The translations under genes were made by a program, and so were the position numbers. The notes beneath the pieces were generated by a model that was not told where the DNA came from, did not search any database, and saw only the letters and a program-made list of their open reading frames with translations. A stretch of DNA of 64,000 nucleotides from assembly GCA_023393165.1 (NCBI GenBank), contig JAEWMJ010000002.1:62001-126000 (forward strand). Reading direction: 5' to 3'. Of this stretch, positions 24,228 to 32,957 are shown in pieces (position 1 is the stretch's first letter; every line of letters starts with the position of its first letter). This stretch comes from Bacillota bacterium. Its GTDB lineage: Bacteria; Bacillota; Clostridia; Christensenellales; Christensenellaceae.

Positions 24228-25310
24228 ATGGAAAGAGTATATAACTTTGCCGCCGGCCCTGCCTGCCTGCCCGAAGAGGTATTGAAAAAGGCGCAGGCCG
24301 AGTTTTTAGTGTACGGCAAGAGCGGCATGAACGTGATGGAAATGAGCCACCGTTCCAAGGACTATATGGACATCATCGGCAGCGCCGAATCGGACCTGCG
24401 TTCCCTTTTGAACATCCCGGAAAACTACAAGGTCCTTTTTCTGCAGGGCGGAGCGTCCACGCAGTTTGCGATGGTCCCCATGAACCTTGTGCAAAAAAGC
24501 AAGGCGCATTTTGTCAACACCGGCGCCTGGGCAAAAAAAGCGATCAGCGAAGCGAAAAAATATTTGGAAGTCAATGTTGTGGCCAGTTCGCAGGACAAAA
24601 ACTTCACCTATATTCCATCCCTTGATTCCTCCATGTTTACCTCTGACGCCGATTACGTGCATATTACTTCAAACGAGACGATCGGCGGCATCCGTTATAC
24701 AAAAATTCCGGATACGAACGGCCTTCCGCTGGTAGCGGATATGTCGTCCTGCATATTGTCCGAAGTCATCAACGTATCGGACTACGGCCTTATCTATGCC
24801 GGCGCGCAGAAAAACATCGGACCTGCCGGCGTTACGATCGTAATCGTCCGCGAAGACCTGATCCGCGACGACGTGCCATCCTTTGTTCCTACCATGCTGA
24901 AGTATAAGACGCATGCGGACGACAGTTCCCTTTATAACACCCCGCCCACGTATGCGGTATATATGGCGGGTCTCGTATTCAAATGGCTGCTGGATCTGGG
25001 CGGCGTTCCCGCCATGCAGAAGATCAATGAGGAAAAAGCCGCAAAACTGTATGATTATCTGGATAACTCCAAATTGTTCAACGCGACCGTCATACCCGAA
25101 TTCCGCTCCATCATGAACATACCCTTTGTAACGGGCGACGAAAAGAAAGACGCGTCTTTCATTTCGGGCGCAAAGGCGGCGGGCCTGGTAAACCTGAAAG
25201 GCCACCGGTCGGTTGGCGGGATGCGCGCAAGCATATACAACGCTATGCCCGCAGCGGGCGTCGAAGCGCTGATCGATTATATGAAAGCCTTCGAACTTCA
25301 AGGCAATTAA
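24228..25310 (+). CDS. serC: Phosphoserine aminotransferase
   Basis: A 360-aa PLP enzyme converting 3-phosphohydroxypyruvate and glutamate to phosphoserine. The N-terminal YNFAAGPACLPEEVL, MEMSHRS and the PLP-lysine segment YAGAQKNIGPAG are typical of SerC, as is the C-terminal GHRSVGGMRASIYNA. AAGGAGG precedes the ATG, and serA follows after 12 bp, so the first two steps of serine synthesis are co-transcribed. serB is not in the window. Confidence 0.95.
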   Translation: MERVYNFAAGPACLPEEVLKKAQAEFLVYGKSGMNVMEMSHRSKDYMDIIGSAESDLRSLLNIPENYKVLFLQGGASTQFAMVPMNLVQKSKAHFVNTGAWAKKAISEAKKYLEVNVVASSQDKNFTYIPSLDSSMFTSDADYVHITSNETIGGIRYTKIPDTNGLPLVADMSSCILSEVINVSDYGLIYAGAQKNIGPAGVTIVIVREDLIRDDVPSFVPTMLKYKTHADDSSLYNTPPTYAVYMAGLVFKWLLDLGGVPAMQKINEEKAAKLYDYLDNSKLFNATVIPEFRSIMNIPFVTGDEKKDASFISGAKAAGLVNLKGHRSVGGMRASIYNAMPAAGVEALIDYMKAFELQGN

Positions 25311-25322
25311 AGGAGGATCAGG

Positions 25323-26489
25323 ATGTATACCATTAAAAAATTAAATTCCATCTCGAATGTAATTTACGATTATCTGCCCAAAGAGAATTATAACATTTCC
25401 TCCCACCACGAGGACTGCGACGCCTTTATTGTGCGCAGCGCGGATTGCCACGAAATCGAATTTCCCCAAAACCTGCTTGCCATCGCGCGGGCGGGCGCGG
25501 GCGTAAACAATATCCCTCTTGATAAATGCACGGACCTTGGGATCGTTGTGTTTAACACCCCCGGGGCAAACGCAAACGGCGTAAAAGAACTTGTGCTCTG
25601 CGGCATGCTGGCGGCCTCCAGAAATCTTGTGGATGCGATCGAGTGGGCTAAATCCCTGAAGGGAAGCGGCGAAGAGGTTCCAAAACTTGTGGAAAAAGGC
25701 AAAGGGCAGTTTGTAGGGCCTGAGCTCAAAGGCAAAACGCTGGGCGTAGTCGGTCTGGGCGCAATCGGTATTCTGGTGGCGAACGCCGCGGCCGCAATCG
25801 GCATGAAGGTTATCGGATACGATCCTTTTCTTTCAGTTGACCGCGCATGGTCCATCTCCATGTATACCAAGCGCGCGAACACCTTAGAAGAGCTTCTCTC
25901 GCAGAGCGATTATATCACCGTTCATATTCCTTATATGGAAAAAACCAAGAATTTCATCAGTTCCCATGAATTCAGCAAAATGAAAAAGGGAACCGTGCTT
26001 TTGAATTTCGCAAGAAACGGCCTTGTAAAACACAGTTCGCTTTTTGACGCGATCGAAAACGGAACCATCTCCAAGTATGTGACGGATTTCCCGGTGGATG
26101 AACTCCTTGGCCGTGAAAACGTCATCGCCATCCCCCATCTGGGCGCGTCGACGCCCGAGAGCGAAGACAACTGTGCAATGATGGCCGCGCAGCAGCTTTC
26201 GGATTATCTGGAAACCGGCGCCATCCGGAATTCGGTCAATCTGCCGGACTGCGCGGTTTCGTCCCTGTCTTCAGGCTACCGGATCACGCTGATCCATAAG
26301 AACCTGGCGGGTATGGTCGGCCAGATCACAAATATCGTGGCGAAACAAAACCTCAACATTTCCGATATGATCAATAAATCCAAGGGCGAGGTGGCTTACA
26401 CGGTGCTGAATACGGACGATCCCATACCGGACGATATGCTGGAAGAAATCAAGAAGATCGTGGGCGTGATAAAAGTCCGCCGCATATGA
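25323..26489 (+). CDS. serA: D-3-phosphoglycerate dehydrogenase with ACT domain
   Basis: A 388-aa NAD-dependent 2-hydroxyacid dehydrogenase that oxidises 3-phosphoglycerate. Visible are the Rossmann motif GVVGLGAIGILVANAAAAIG, the catalytic Arg (NFARNGLVK), Glu and His (IPHLGASTPES), and a C-terminal ACT domain (residues about 318-388, KNLAGMVGQITNIVAK), the usual site of serine feedback. It is shorter than E. coli SerA, as in many clostridia. Operon with serC. Confidence 0.92.
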   Translation: MYTIKKLNSISNVIYDYLPKENYNISSHHEDCDAFIVRSADCHEIEFPQNLLAIARAGAGVNNIPLDKCTDLGIVVFNTPGANANGVKELVLCGMLAASRNLVDAIEWAKSLKGSGEEVPKLVEKGKGQFVGPELKGKTLGVVGLGAIGILVANAAAAIGMKVIGYDPFLSVDRAWSISMYTKRANTLEELLSQSDYITVHIPYMEKTKNFISSHEFSKMKKGTVLLNFARNGLVKHSSLFDAIENGTISKYVTDFPVDELLGRENVIAIPHLGASTPESEDNCAMMAAQQLSDYLETGAIRNSVNLPDCAVSSLSSGYRITLIHKNLAGMVGQITNIVAKQNLNISDMINKSKGEVAYTVLNTDDPIPDDMLEEIKKIVGVIKVRRI

Positions 26490-26515
26490 TCTTTAATTTA
26501 TTAAAGAAAAGAATG

Positions 26516-26542
26516 AGCCGGCTAAAAAGCCGGCTGTTTTTT
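26516..26542. terminator. Bidirectional terminator between serA and thiW
   Basis: AGCCGGCT-AAAA-AGCCGGCT followed by G and six T on the plus strand; the other side is A/T-rich and it overlaps the thiW stop codon. It serves both convergent genes. Confidence 0.85.
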
Positions 26543-27062
26543 ATTCAGTATATTTCTGCGCCTTCAAAACTTTGCTCTTTTTCAGGGCCAATACAAGGGC
26601 CAGGGCTACGGTGGCTCCGCCCGCAGAACTGATGATAAATGGCAGAATATAACCGTAAACCGCCGCCTCTTTGGAAAGAATGCAGACTGCGACCGGATAA
26701 GCCGCCAAAGCGCCCAAGACTCCGGTACCCAATATTTCACCAGCATAAGCCGCAAAAAGATTCTTGGTTTTATAAAATAAGAATCCGCTCAGAAATGCTC
26801 CGATCATGCTTCCCGGGAAGGCAAGCAGGGTTCCCGTGCCCAGGCAAAGCCTTAAAAGGGAGGATACAAAAGCAACCCCCACGGCGTACCAGGGTCCGAA
26901 GAGCACAGCCGCGACAAGATCGACCGCATGCTGCACAGGAAAGCATTTGGACGCGCCAATGGGAATATAAAGCCCGGAACAGGCGACGGCAATTGCCGCA
27001 AGCATTCCGCAAACAACCATTTTTCTCAAATCACTCTTTTTCTCTCGTTTCAGTTCGTTCAT
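26541..27062 (-). CDS. thiW: ECF transporter S component ThiW (thiazole/thiamine precursor uptake)
   Basis: A 173-aa membrane protein with about six helices. The segments IPIGASKCFPVQHAVD and GTGTLLAFPGSMIGAFLSG are characteristic of ThiW, the substrate-binding subunit of an energy-coupling-factor importer thought to bring in hydroxyethylthiazole. The shared EcfA/A'/T module is not in the window. A TPP riboswitch with a terminator lies directly upstream, which confirms the link to thiamine. AAGGAG precedes the ATG. Confidence 0.9.
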   Translation of the reverse strand: MNELKREKKSDLRKMVVCGMLAAIAVACSGLYIPIGASKCFPVQHAVDLVAAVLFGPWYAVGVAFVSSLLRLCLGTGTLLAFPGSMIGAFLSGFLFYKTKNLFAAYAGEILGTGVLGALAAYPVAVCILSKEAAVYGYILPFIISSAGGATVALALVLALKKSKVLKAQKYTE

Positions 27063-27088
27063 TTTTCTTCTCCTTATATTTTTTAAAT

Positions 27089-27125
27089 AAAAAAACGGGA
27101 TACGCCCATTGGAATATCCCGTTTA
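27089..27125 (-). terminator. Riboswitch expression-platform terminator
   Basis: On the minus strand ACGGGATA and TATCCCGT form an 8-bp stem followed by seven T, just after the TPP aptamer. It is expected to form when TPP is bound. Confidence 0.85.
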
Positions 27126-27130
27126 AGAAC

Positions 27131-27220
27131 TGCATCATCCCTACGTTGGCATTATCCAAATCAGGTATACGGGTCGAAGTTACAATTCACTTCCTCTCAG
27201 CCTGTATGTACAAGCTCCCC
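27131..27220 (-). promoter_or_regulatory. TPP riboswitch (THI element)
   Basis: The minus strand carries GGGGAGC, GGCTGAGAGGAAG, GACCC...ACCTGATTTGGATAATGCCA and CGTAGGGATG in the canonical order of the thiamine pyrophosphate aptamer. It controls thiW by transcription termination. Confidence 0.95.
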
Positions 27221-27265
27221 AATATTTACTTTTTACCGGCAGTCCGGTTTATTTAAGACCGCCGC

Positions 27266-28330
27266 TTATTTCTGTACAAACGCAAGCGTCTTTGCGTATT
27301 TTTCCGCGCACTTGTTTATCTCGTACAGGTCCTCAACGTCTCCCCTGGCCTTTGCGCCCATTTTACCGATGAGTTCTTTATTCTCAGCGCACTCCAGCAT
27401 CCTTGCGGCGATCGCGTCCGTCTTGCCCACTTTCACGGTAAAGCCGGTCACGCCGTTCAATATGATCTCGGAAGAGCCCTCGGTATCCGTAGCGATCACA
27501 GGCACCTTGCAGGCCATCGCCTCGATCGTGGAAACGCCGAAAACCTCGCTGCGGCTGGTATTCAAAACAACATCCATTTTATTGATTTCTTCGGGGATTT
27601 TTGCATTCGGAACAGTTCCCATAAAATGTACCTGGTCCGCTATGCCGGCGTCCGCGCACTGCTTTTTCAGCGCCGCCTCCATGCTGCCTTTTCCGAATAT
27701 CACAAGCTGCGTTGCGCCTGCAAATTTCTCGCGCATTTTAACATACGCTTCTATCAAAAAGTCGATTCCGCTGGAATACTCGAGCGCCTTGATGCATCCG
27801 AATGTAAAAACATCCGGATCTTTCTGCACGTCTTTTTTATCAAATTCGTAAATATCCACTCCCGGCGGAACAACAAAAATTTCCTTGCCTTTTTTGAAGA
27901 CGCCGCGCACTTTCTGCATGCAAACAGCGCTCGGGCACATTACCGCGAAAGCGGCGTTCAGCACTTTTTTCATGCTGCCCTTCTGTCCTCCGTCCACGGC
28001 TGCGGTTATATCGGGGCCTAGAATGGTAAGCAGAAACTTTTTGACCGCTCGCATCGTCATGAAGCCGTAATCAAGGGCTCCGATCGCGTTTGCCGCGTCA
28101 AATTCGCCCGCCAGAAGCAGGCGCTTCAGTTCCGGCGCATTTTTCTTAATACCGCCTTTTACGGCAGATAATCCAAGGTAATTGACGGATATCTCGGGCA
28201 AAAATTCGGAGTCCTGCGCTTTATCCTCCGGGAGGGAAAATACCGTTACCCGGTCGCCTCTCTTTGCAAGAACATTTGCCCATTTTACGGTGTGGGGTGA
28301 TGAAGCGGCTGCAATAATTGCTACTTTCAT
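27266..28330 (-). CDS. Glycosyltransferase family 4
   Basis: A GT-B fold glycosyltransferase of about 354 aa. The N-terminal half has the acceptor-side fold (SSPHTVKWANVLAKRGDRVT), and the C-terminal half the nucleotide-sugar side with EVFGVSTIEAMACKVPVIAT, the E-x7-E region of GT4 enzymes. Acceptor and sugar cannot be told; polysaccharide or glycolipid synthesis is likely. A GTG at 28339 is 1 nt from AAAGGA while the ATG at 28330 is 10 nt away, so the ATG is chosen. It is not flanked by other envelope genes. Confidence 0.82.
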   Translation of the reverse strand: MKVAIIAAASSPHTVKWANVLAKRGDRVTVFSLPEDKAQDSEFLPEISVNYLGLSAVKGGIKKNAPELKRLLLAGEFDAANAIGALDYGFMTMRAVKKFLLTILGPDITAAVDGGQKGSMKKVLNAAFAVMCPSAVCMQKVRGVFKKGKEIFVVPPGVDIYEFDKKDVQKDPDVFTFGCIKALEYSSGIDFLIEAYVKMREKFAGATQLVIFGKGSMEAALKKQCADAGIADQVHFMGTVPNAKIPEEINKMDVVLNTSRSEVFGVSTIEAMACKVPVIATDTEGSSEIILNGVTGFTVKVGKTDAIAARMLECAENKELIGKMGAKARGDVEDLYEINKCAEKYAKTLAFVQK

Positions 28331-28378
28331 GTTTTTCACATCCTTTTATCAAATTTAATAGAATAAATGCCGGTTTCT

Positions 28379-29614
28379 TTACAGTTTTAGATCCATAAAT
28401 CTCTGCACTGCTTTTTTTGTATTTTCGGTTGTGTTAAAAGCGGTGAGACGGAAATATCCTTCTCCGGCGCGGCCAAAACCGGAACCGGGGGTACCGACAA
28501 CATTGGCCTTGTCTAAAAGGAGATCAAAAAATTCCCATGAAGTCAGATTGCCGGGAGTTTTGAGCCAGACATAAGGCGAATTAACACCGCCGTACGCCGT
28601 AATGCCCGCTGTTTTCAGACCCTCCAATATTATTTTAGCATTGTTTAAGTAATATGCAATAACTTCGTTTACCTGGCGGCTTCCTTCCTCTGAATACACC
28701 GCTTCGGCCGCCCTCTGAACAAAATACGAGACGCCGTTGAATTTGGTTGTATGCCGCCGGAGCCAAAGCGCGTTTAAGCTGACAGGATCTCCCTTTGCGT
28801 CCGCCCCCATCAGTTCCTTGGGGATCACGGAATAAGCGCAGCGCGTGCCGGTAAATCCTGCGGTTTTGGAAAAAGACCGGAACTCTATCGCGCATGTCTT
28901 GGCGCCTTCTATTTCATAAATACTGTGCGGGATATCGTCTTGGGTGATAAAACGTTCGTATGCGCCGTCAAACAATATCAGCGATTTGTTTTTGTTCGCC
29001 CAGTCCACCCATTTCTTCAGCTGCGCACGCCTGAGCGCGGTGCCTGTCGGGTTGTTCGGAGAGCATAAATAAACAACGTCAACGCGTCCGGCCGGTATTG
29101 CCGGTTCAAAGCCGTTGGCCGCATTTGTTTCTATATAAATAAGTTTTGAAAAACGCTTTTCGCCCGCGTCATAATCGCCCGCGCGGCCTGCCATGACATT
29201 GGTGTCCACATAAACGGGATATACCGGATCGGTAACGGCTACGATGCAGTCGTCTCCGAGAATCTCCTCAATGTTTCCGGTATCGCATTTGGATCCGTCC
29301 GAAACAAACACCTCGTCCGGAGCTATATGGACCCCTCTTGCCAGATAATCGTTTTCAACGATCTTATTTCTTAAAAAATCATAACCCTGCTCCGGACCGT
29401 ATCCGCGGAATGTCTCCATCCGCCCCATCTCGTCCACGGCTTTTTGAAGCGAATCTATCACACAGGGGGCAAGCGGCCGGGTTACGTCGCCTATTCCCAG
29501 ACGGATAACCTCTTTTTCCGGATTCTTGCTTTGGTACTCCGCTACTCTTTTTGCAATTTCGGAAAACAAATAGCTGCCCTGCAATTTCGTAAAATTATTG
29601 TTTATTTTAAACAT
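28379..29614 (-). CDS. dapL: LL-diaminopimelate aminotransferase
   Basis: A 411-aa fold-type I PLP enzyme that makes LL-diaminopimelate from tetrahydrodipicolinate in one step. [57 protein letters not shown] and the PLP lysine in [12 protein letters not shown] match DapL closely. This marks the aminotransferase route to lysine and peptidoglycan, common in Clostridia. No lysine riboswitch or T-box is seen upstream. Confidence 0.95.
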   Translation of the reverse strand: MFKINNNFTKLQGSYLFSEIAKRVAEYQSKNPEKEVIRLGIGDVTRPLAPCVIDSLQKAVDEMGRMETFRGYGPEQGYDFLRNKIVENDYLARGVHIAPDEVFVSDGSKCDTGNIEEILGDDCIVAVTDPVYPVYVDTNVMAGRAGDYDAGEKRFSKLIYIETNAANGFEPAIPAGRVDVVYLCSPNNPTGTALRRAQLKKWVDWANKNKSLILFDGAYERFITQDDIPHSIYEIEGAKTCAIEFRSFSKTAGFTGTRCAYSVIPKELMGADAKGDPVSLNALWLRRHTTKFNGVSYFVQRAAEAVYSEEGSRQVNEVIAYYLNNAKIILEGLKTAGITAYGGVNSPYVWLKTPGNLTSWEFFDLLLDKANVVGTPGSGFGRAGEGYFRLTAFNTTENTKKAVQRFMDLKL

Positions 29615-29775
29615 CTCATCACCTCTTGCATTTTATTTTATAACACCTTCCATGCTCAGCACAATATGTTTTACCATATTTAACTAAAAAAAGGTTTGAA
29701 GCGTCAAGAAAACTTTTGGTGCAACCTGCACATACTTATCTATACCTACTATTTTTATCGGGAGGCGTATTTTAT

Positions 29776-31179
29776 ATGAAAAAAATACTTGTTTTACTGA
29801 TCGCGTTTGCAGTTACTGCCTTTTTTTTACCGTCGCAGGCATCCGCCCAGGAAAACGGCACTGTTAACCTCAATATCCGCATGATCGATCAGAATTCAAA
29901 AAATGGTTCCAAACTGACCGTATCCATCATAAAGGATGCCTCCAAAGAAGATAAGGAACAAAAAAATTTAAACGAAAGCCTCAAGGCAACTTTCGGGGAC
30001 ATGTCCCTGGAGCAGTTCACGCTTCAGGTAACGCGGGAAGGAGCCTCTTACGAAGAAATCCCCCAAATGGAGATATCGCTTTTCAGCGGAAGCAAAACCG
30101 CAATCCTGAACAACCAGGACGGATCAGCGGATATTTCAGTCGCAGAAGATGCGAACGAACTTTCCCTGGGCCTGATTCTGACGAATGTCGGACAGCTTAA
30201 GCTGTATAACGTTTCGGAGGATGTAGCCGGCGCTTTTTCCACCCTGCCTTCCTCCAACCCGGCATACAACCCGGATAATATGGATATCAAACTGTATTTT
30301 ATAGACAAAACCGGCGCATCCGTCAACTCTATCGCTTTGGCTGTGGACGCGGGAGATAAGCTAAAGTCCAACGCGGATGGCGAGGTCTACATATCTGCGC
30401 TTGCGCCGGGTACTCATAAACTGACCGCATATTCAGAAAGCGGCGCAATACTGGCCCAATCCTATATCACAATGGACAGGGACGCTTCAACCGATCTTAC
30501 CGCAACAAACGCCTCCAATCCCACTTTAACCGTTGAAAACGGCCTTAAAACCGCATATATTGAGGCGGATATTAAAGACAGTGTGGTGAATGTCGGCAAG
30601 GTTTCCGCCGAACCGCTCATGCCCGGGATAAGGCCTCTTGACATTGTATTCGCGCTGAAAGGCTGCCTGGTGGACAGCGAGCAAAAACCGCTGCCGTCCG
30701 TGCAGCTGTCGCTCGGGGATCATTCCGCAACAACCAATACGGATGGATTTTTCTGGCTGAACGGTCTGCCTGCGGATAAATACAGGATCACCGCTCAGGA
30801 TCAAAACGGCCGGAGGATCGCTTCCTCAACCCTGCTTATTCAAAAAGATACGGAAACCGGAATAAAGGACGTATCTTTGAGTTCGGCGACTCTCACAATC
30901 GACGACAAATCCGGCACCGTTTATATGAAATTGCAGCTGACGGACGAAAACGCTTTGATGGTTACCGCCGCTTCGAATACAAATATCTTTGTTCCCGCCC
31001 CGGCAGCCGCCAGCGATGAAGCGGTCCCTTCAGCGCCTCAGGAAAGCCTTTCAAAATCGGTGAAATCTATATCCCCGTTTTCAATTTACGCCTACCTGTT
31101 CATTATTATTCTGGTACTGATCATTCTTGTGATCTACGCGATCGTAAAAGTCAGCAGGGCGGCAAAAACCAAGCATTAA
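29776..31179 (+). CDS. Secreted, membrane-anchored protein with carboxypeptidase-regulatory/Cna-B-like domains
   Basis: A 467-aa predicted surface protein. Residues 1-27 are a signal peptide with a likely ASA-QE cut. Two beta-sandwich segments of the carboxypeptidase-regulatory-like type are visible (SVNSIALAVDAGDKLKSNAD...LAPGTHKLTAYS and GCLVDSEQKPLPSVQLSLGD...LPADKYRITAQD). A C-terminal helix (about 440-460) is followed by a basic tail, KVSRAAKTKH, which anchors it in the membrane rather than by sortase. The function is unknown. An open frame extends upstream, but GGGAGG before the ATG at 29776 and the signal peptide fix the start. Confidence 0.75.
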   Translation: MKKILVLLIAFAVTAFFLPSQASAQENGTVNLNIRMIDQNSKNGSKLTVSIIKDASKEDKEQKNLNESLKATFGDMSLEQFTLQVTREGASYEEIPQMEISLFSGSKTAILNNQDGSADISVAEDANELSLGLILTNVGQLKLYNVSEDVAGAFSTLPSSNPAYNPDNMDIKLYFIDKTGASVNSIALAVDAGDKLKSNADGEVYISALAPGTHKLTAYSESGAILAQSYITMDRDASTDLTATNASNPTLTVENGLKTAYIEADIKDSVVNVGKVSAEPLMPGIRPLDIVFALKGCLVDSEQKPLPSVQLSLGDHSATTNTDGFFWLNGLPADKYRITAQDQNGRRIASSTLLIQKDTETGIKDVSLSSATLTIDDKSGTVYMKLQLTDENALMVTAASNTNIFVPAPAAASDEAVPSAPQESLSKSVKSISPFSIYAYLFIIILVLIILVIYAIVKVSRAAKTKH

Positions 31180-31280
31180 GCAATAATAATAGCAGGATGG
31201 ACGTTTATTCCCGGTTGTTTTTGCATTGAACACGAGCCTTTTCGCACCAAATTACGGCTGTCATGTTTTACGGATAGAAA

Positions 31281-31327
31281 CTGCAAATATCCCGCCTGAT
31301 GGGACGAGATATTTGCAGTCTGTTTTT
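31281..31327 (+). terminator. Terminator between surface protein and M24 operon
   Basis: CTGCAAATATC and GATATTTGCAG form an 11-bp stem with a CCGCC/GGGACG inner part, then TCTGTTTTTG on the plus strand. It lies between convergent genes and is probably used by both. Confidence 0.75.
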
Positions 31328-31363
31328 GTATAAATGTTTCTTATATGCTTTTTTCCATGGCCG

Positions 31364-32551
31364 TTATTTCCACTTTTCGCAGCATTTCCGCACAAAGGGA
31401 GAGAGCGTACGCGCTCCGTCCTTTGTAATCACAAATCCCTCTTCAATACGGTTTGAGCCGCCTTTTAACCCAAAAAGACTGATATCGGTGTTTACGGTCA
31501 TCCCCTCGGTAAACACGGCTTCTGTATGCTCATCCGGATAAGGTGATTCCGCTTCCGCACATCCAATACCATGCAGCGGAGGATAAACGTCATATTCGGA
31601 AAGTCCTTCTTTTCTGAAATACTCTTTGACCGCGCCGACAAATTCTTTCATGGGCACGCCCGCTTTAAGATGCGGAACACCCGCTCCAGACGCTCCGACA
31701 AGCACATCGATCACGCGTTTTGTGTCATCGCTCATATTTCCTACCGCAAACGGCATTTCGCATGTAGCTACATATCCTTCGTATTGTACCGCCATGGCGC
31801 ACATGATCATATCGCCGTCCTCGATTATTTTATTTGTAGGACGGCCTATAATCGTGGCGCTTCTTCCCCCCGATCCGAAAACCGTAAAAATAATCGCTTC
31901 CGCGCCTTCAGCCCGGGCAACGCCTTCGGCGACCGCCGCGGCCTGACGCTCCGTTTTCCCGATGAGGTCTGCCTTCATCAGGGCTTCGTACGCTTTATCC
32001 GCGATTCTCGCCGCTTCTGTCAGGCATGCGATCTCCTCTGTGCTTTTCTCCCTGCGAAGTTCAAACAAAATATGGTTTGCGTCTATGATTTCCGCATCGA
32101 ATCCCGCATAGACCGCATTGGCAAGCGAGGAGGACATGGCGTCCAGGCCAACAATTCCCAAGCGTTTCAGGCCATTCGACCGCATTTCTTCCGCCAACTC
32201 AGTAAAGCTGGTGTATTTTGCAAGCGGATAATCGATTTCGTCTGGAACCGTCACGCATAAAAAATCCTTCAGCATTCTCAGGTCCTTCCAGACAGACATT
32301 TCCGCCGCCATTTTTTCGCCTTCCGGCGCACACAGTACAACAGGCGCTCCCTTTTTGCCAAGAAGCATCGCTCCGCGTTCAAATATTGGCCAGTAATTTG
32401 AAACATACCGCAGATTTTCCTTTCGGTATTCGTCTCCGTATACGAGCAATGCATCCAGTTTTTTAAGCCGCATCTTCTCCCTTAATCTTTCGATCCTTCT
32501 TTGGAATTCCGCGGACGATATTTTAATTTCATTCATAATCTCAACCTTCAT
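31364..32551 (-). CDS. M24 'pita-bread' protein lacking metal-ligand Asp residues, copy 1
   Basis: A 395-aa protein with the creatinase/prolidase N-terminal domain (about 1-140) and the pita-bread C-terminal domain. When IMCAMAVQYEGYVATCEM is laid against the methionine-aminopeptidase segment holding the two metal Asp, the positions are Ala and Thr. The later His (PPLHGIGC) and the last Glu (NRIEEG) remain. This is the pattern of non-metal creatinase-like enzymes rather than aminopeptidases. It is the last gene of the importer operon; its start directly follows the ASRT stop (TAGATG), with GGAG upstream. The substrate is unknown. Confidence 0.8.
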   Translation of the reverse strand: MKVEIMNEIKISSAEFQRRIERLREKMRLKKLDALLVYGDEYRKENLRYVSNYWPIFERGAMLLGKKGAPVVLCAPEGEKMAAEMSVWKDLRMLKDFLCVTVPDEIDYPLAKYTSFTELAEEMRSNGLKRLGIVGLDAMSSSLANAVYAGFDAEIIDANHILFELRREKSTEEIACLTEAARIADKAYEALMKADLIGKTERQAAAVAEGVARAEGAEAIIFTVFGSGGRSATIIGRPTNKIIEDGDMIMCAMAVQYEGYVATCEMPFAVGNMSDDTKRVIDVLVGASGAGVPHLKAGVPMKEFVGAVKEYFRKEGLSEYDVYPPLHGIGCAEAESPYPDEHTEAVFTEGMTVNTDISLFGLKGGSNRIEEGFVITKDGARTLSPFVRKCCEKWK

Positions 32552-32920
32552 CTATTCTCCATATCCCAGCGTTGCAAGATATGAGAGGTTTGGCTGGGAA
32601 ATATCCATTCTCCCGTATTGCACGACCACTTCCACATCGCTTGTGATCCGCAGTGAGTATTGTACGCCGATTCCCAGCTCCATTCCAAAAACGGACCGAT
32701 CGTCGCTCCGAAAGGCGCTGATACGATTTGCACGAGCAGTGTACTTGATTCCTCTGACCGGATCCCGGTCCGAAAAATAGACGTCTATTGTCACATGCGC
32801 GTCTTTATCGTTGCAATTGAGTATCATGATGCTTTCATGTCCAATATAGTCTTTTGCTTCTCCTGCATGAACAGGAGGGCGGTAACCGTCGATCACATAC
32901 CATGCATTTTTTCCGTTCAT
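32552..32920 (-). CDS. ASRT-family small-molecule-binding protein
   Basis: A 122-aa soluble beta-sandwich protein. The segments VIDGYRPP, GHESIMILNCNDKDAHVTI, VYFSDRDPVRG and VVVQYGRMD...YLATLGYG match the Anabaena sensory rhodopsin transducer family. Outside cyanobacteria these proteins occur without rhodopsin and have been proposed to bind sugars or related ligands. Here it sits between two M24 genes of a sugar-type importer operon, which fits a ligand-binding or regulatory role. AAAGGAG precedes the ATG. The assignment rests on my reading of the motifs. Confidence 0.75.
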   Translation of the reverse strand: MNGKNAWYVIDGYRPPVHAGEAKDYIGHESIMILNCNDKDAHVTIDVYFSDRDPVRGIKYTARANRISAFRSDDRSVFGMELGIGVQYSLRITSDVEVVVQYGRMDISQPNLSYLATLGYGE

Positions 32921-32957
32921 ATATATTTCTCCTTTGTCTTACGTTGCATACCGTTTT

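Noticed and set aside
29615..29775. Lysine riboswitch before dapL
   Set aside because: The interval is too short and lacks the conserved L-box elements.
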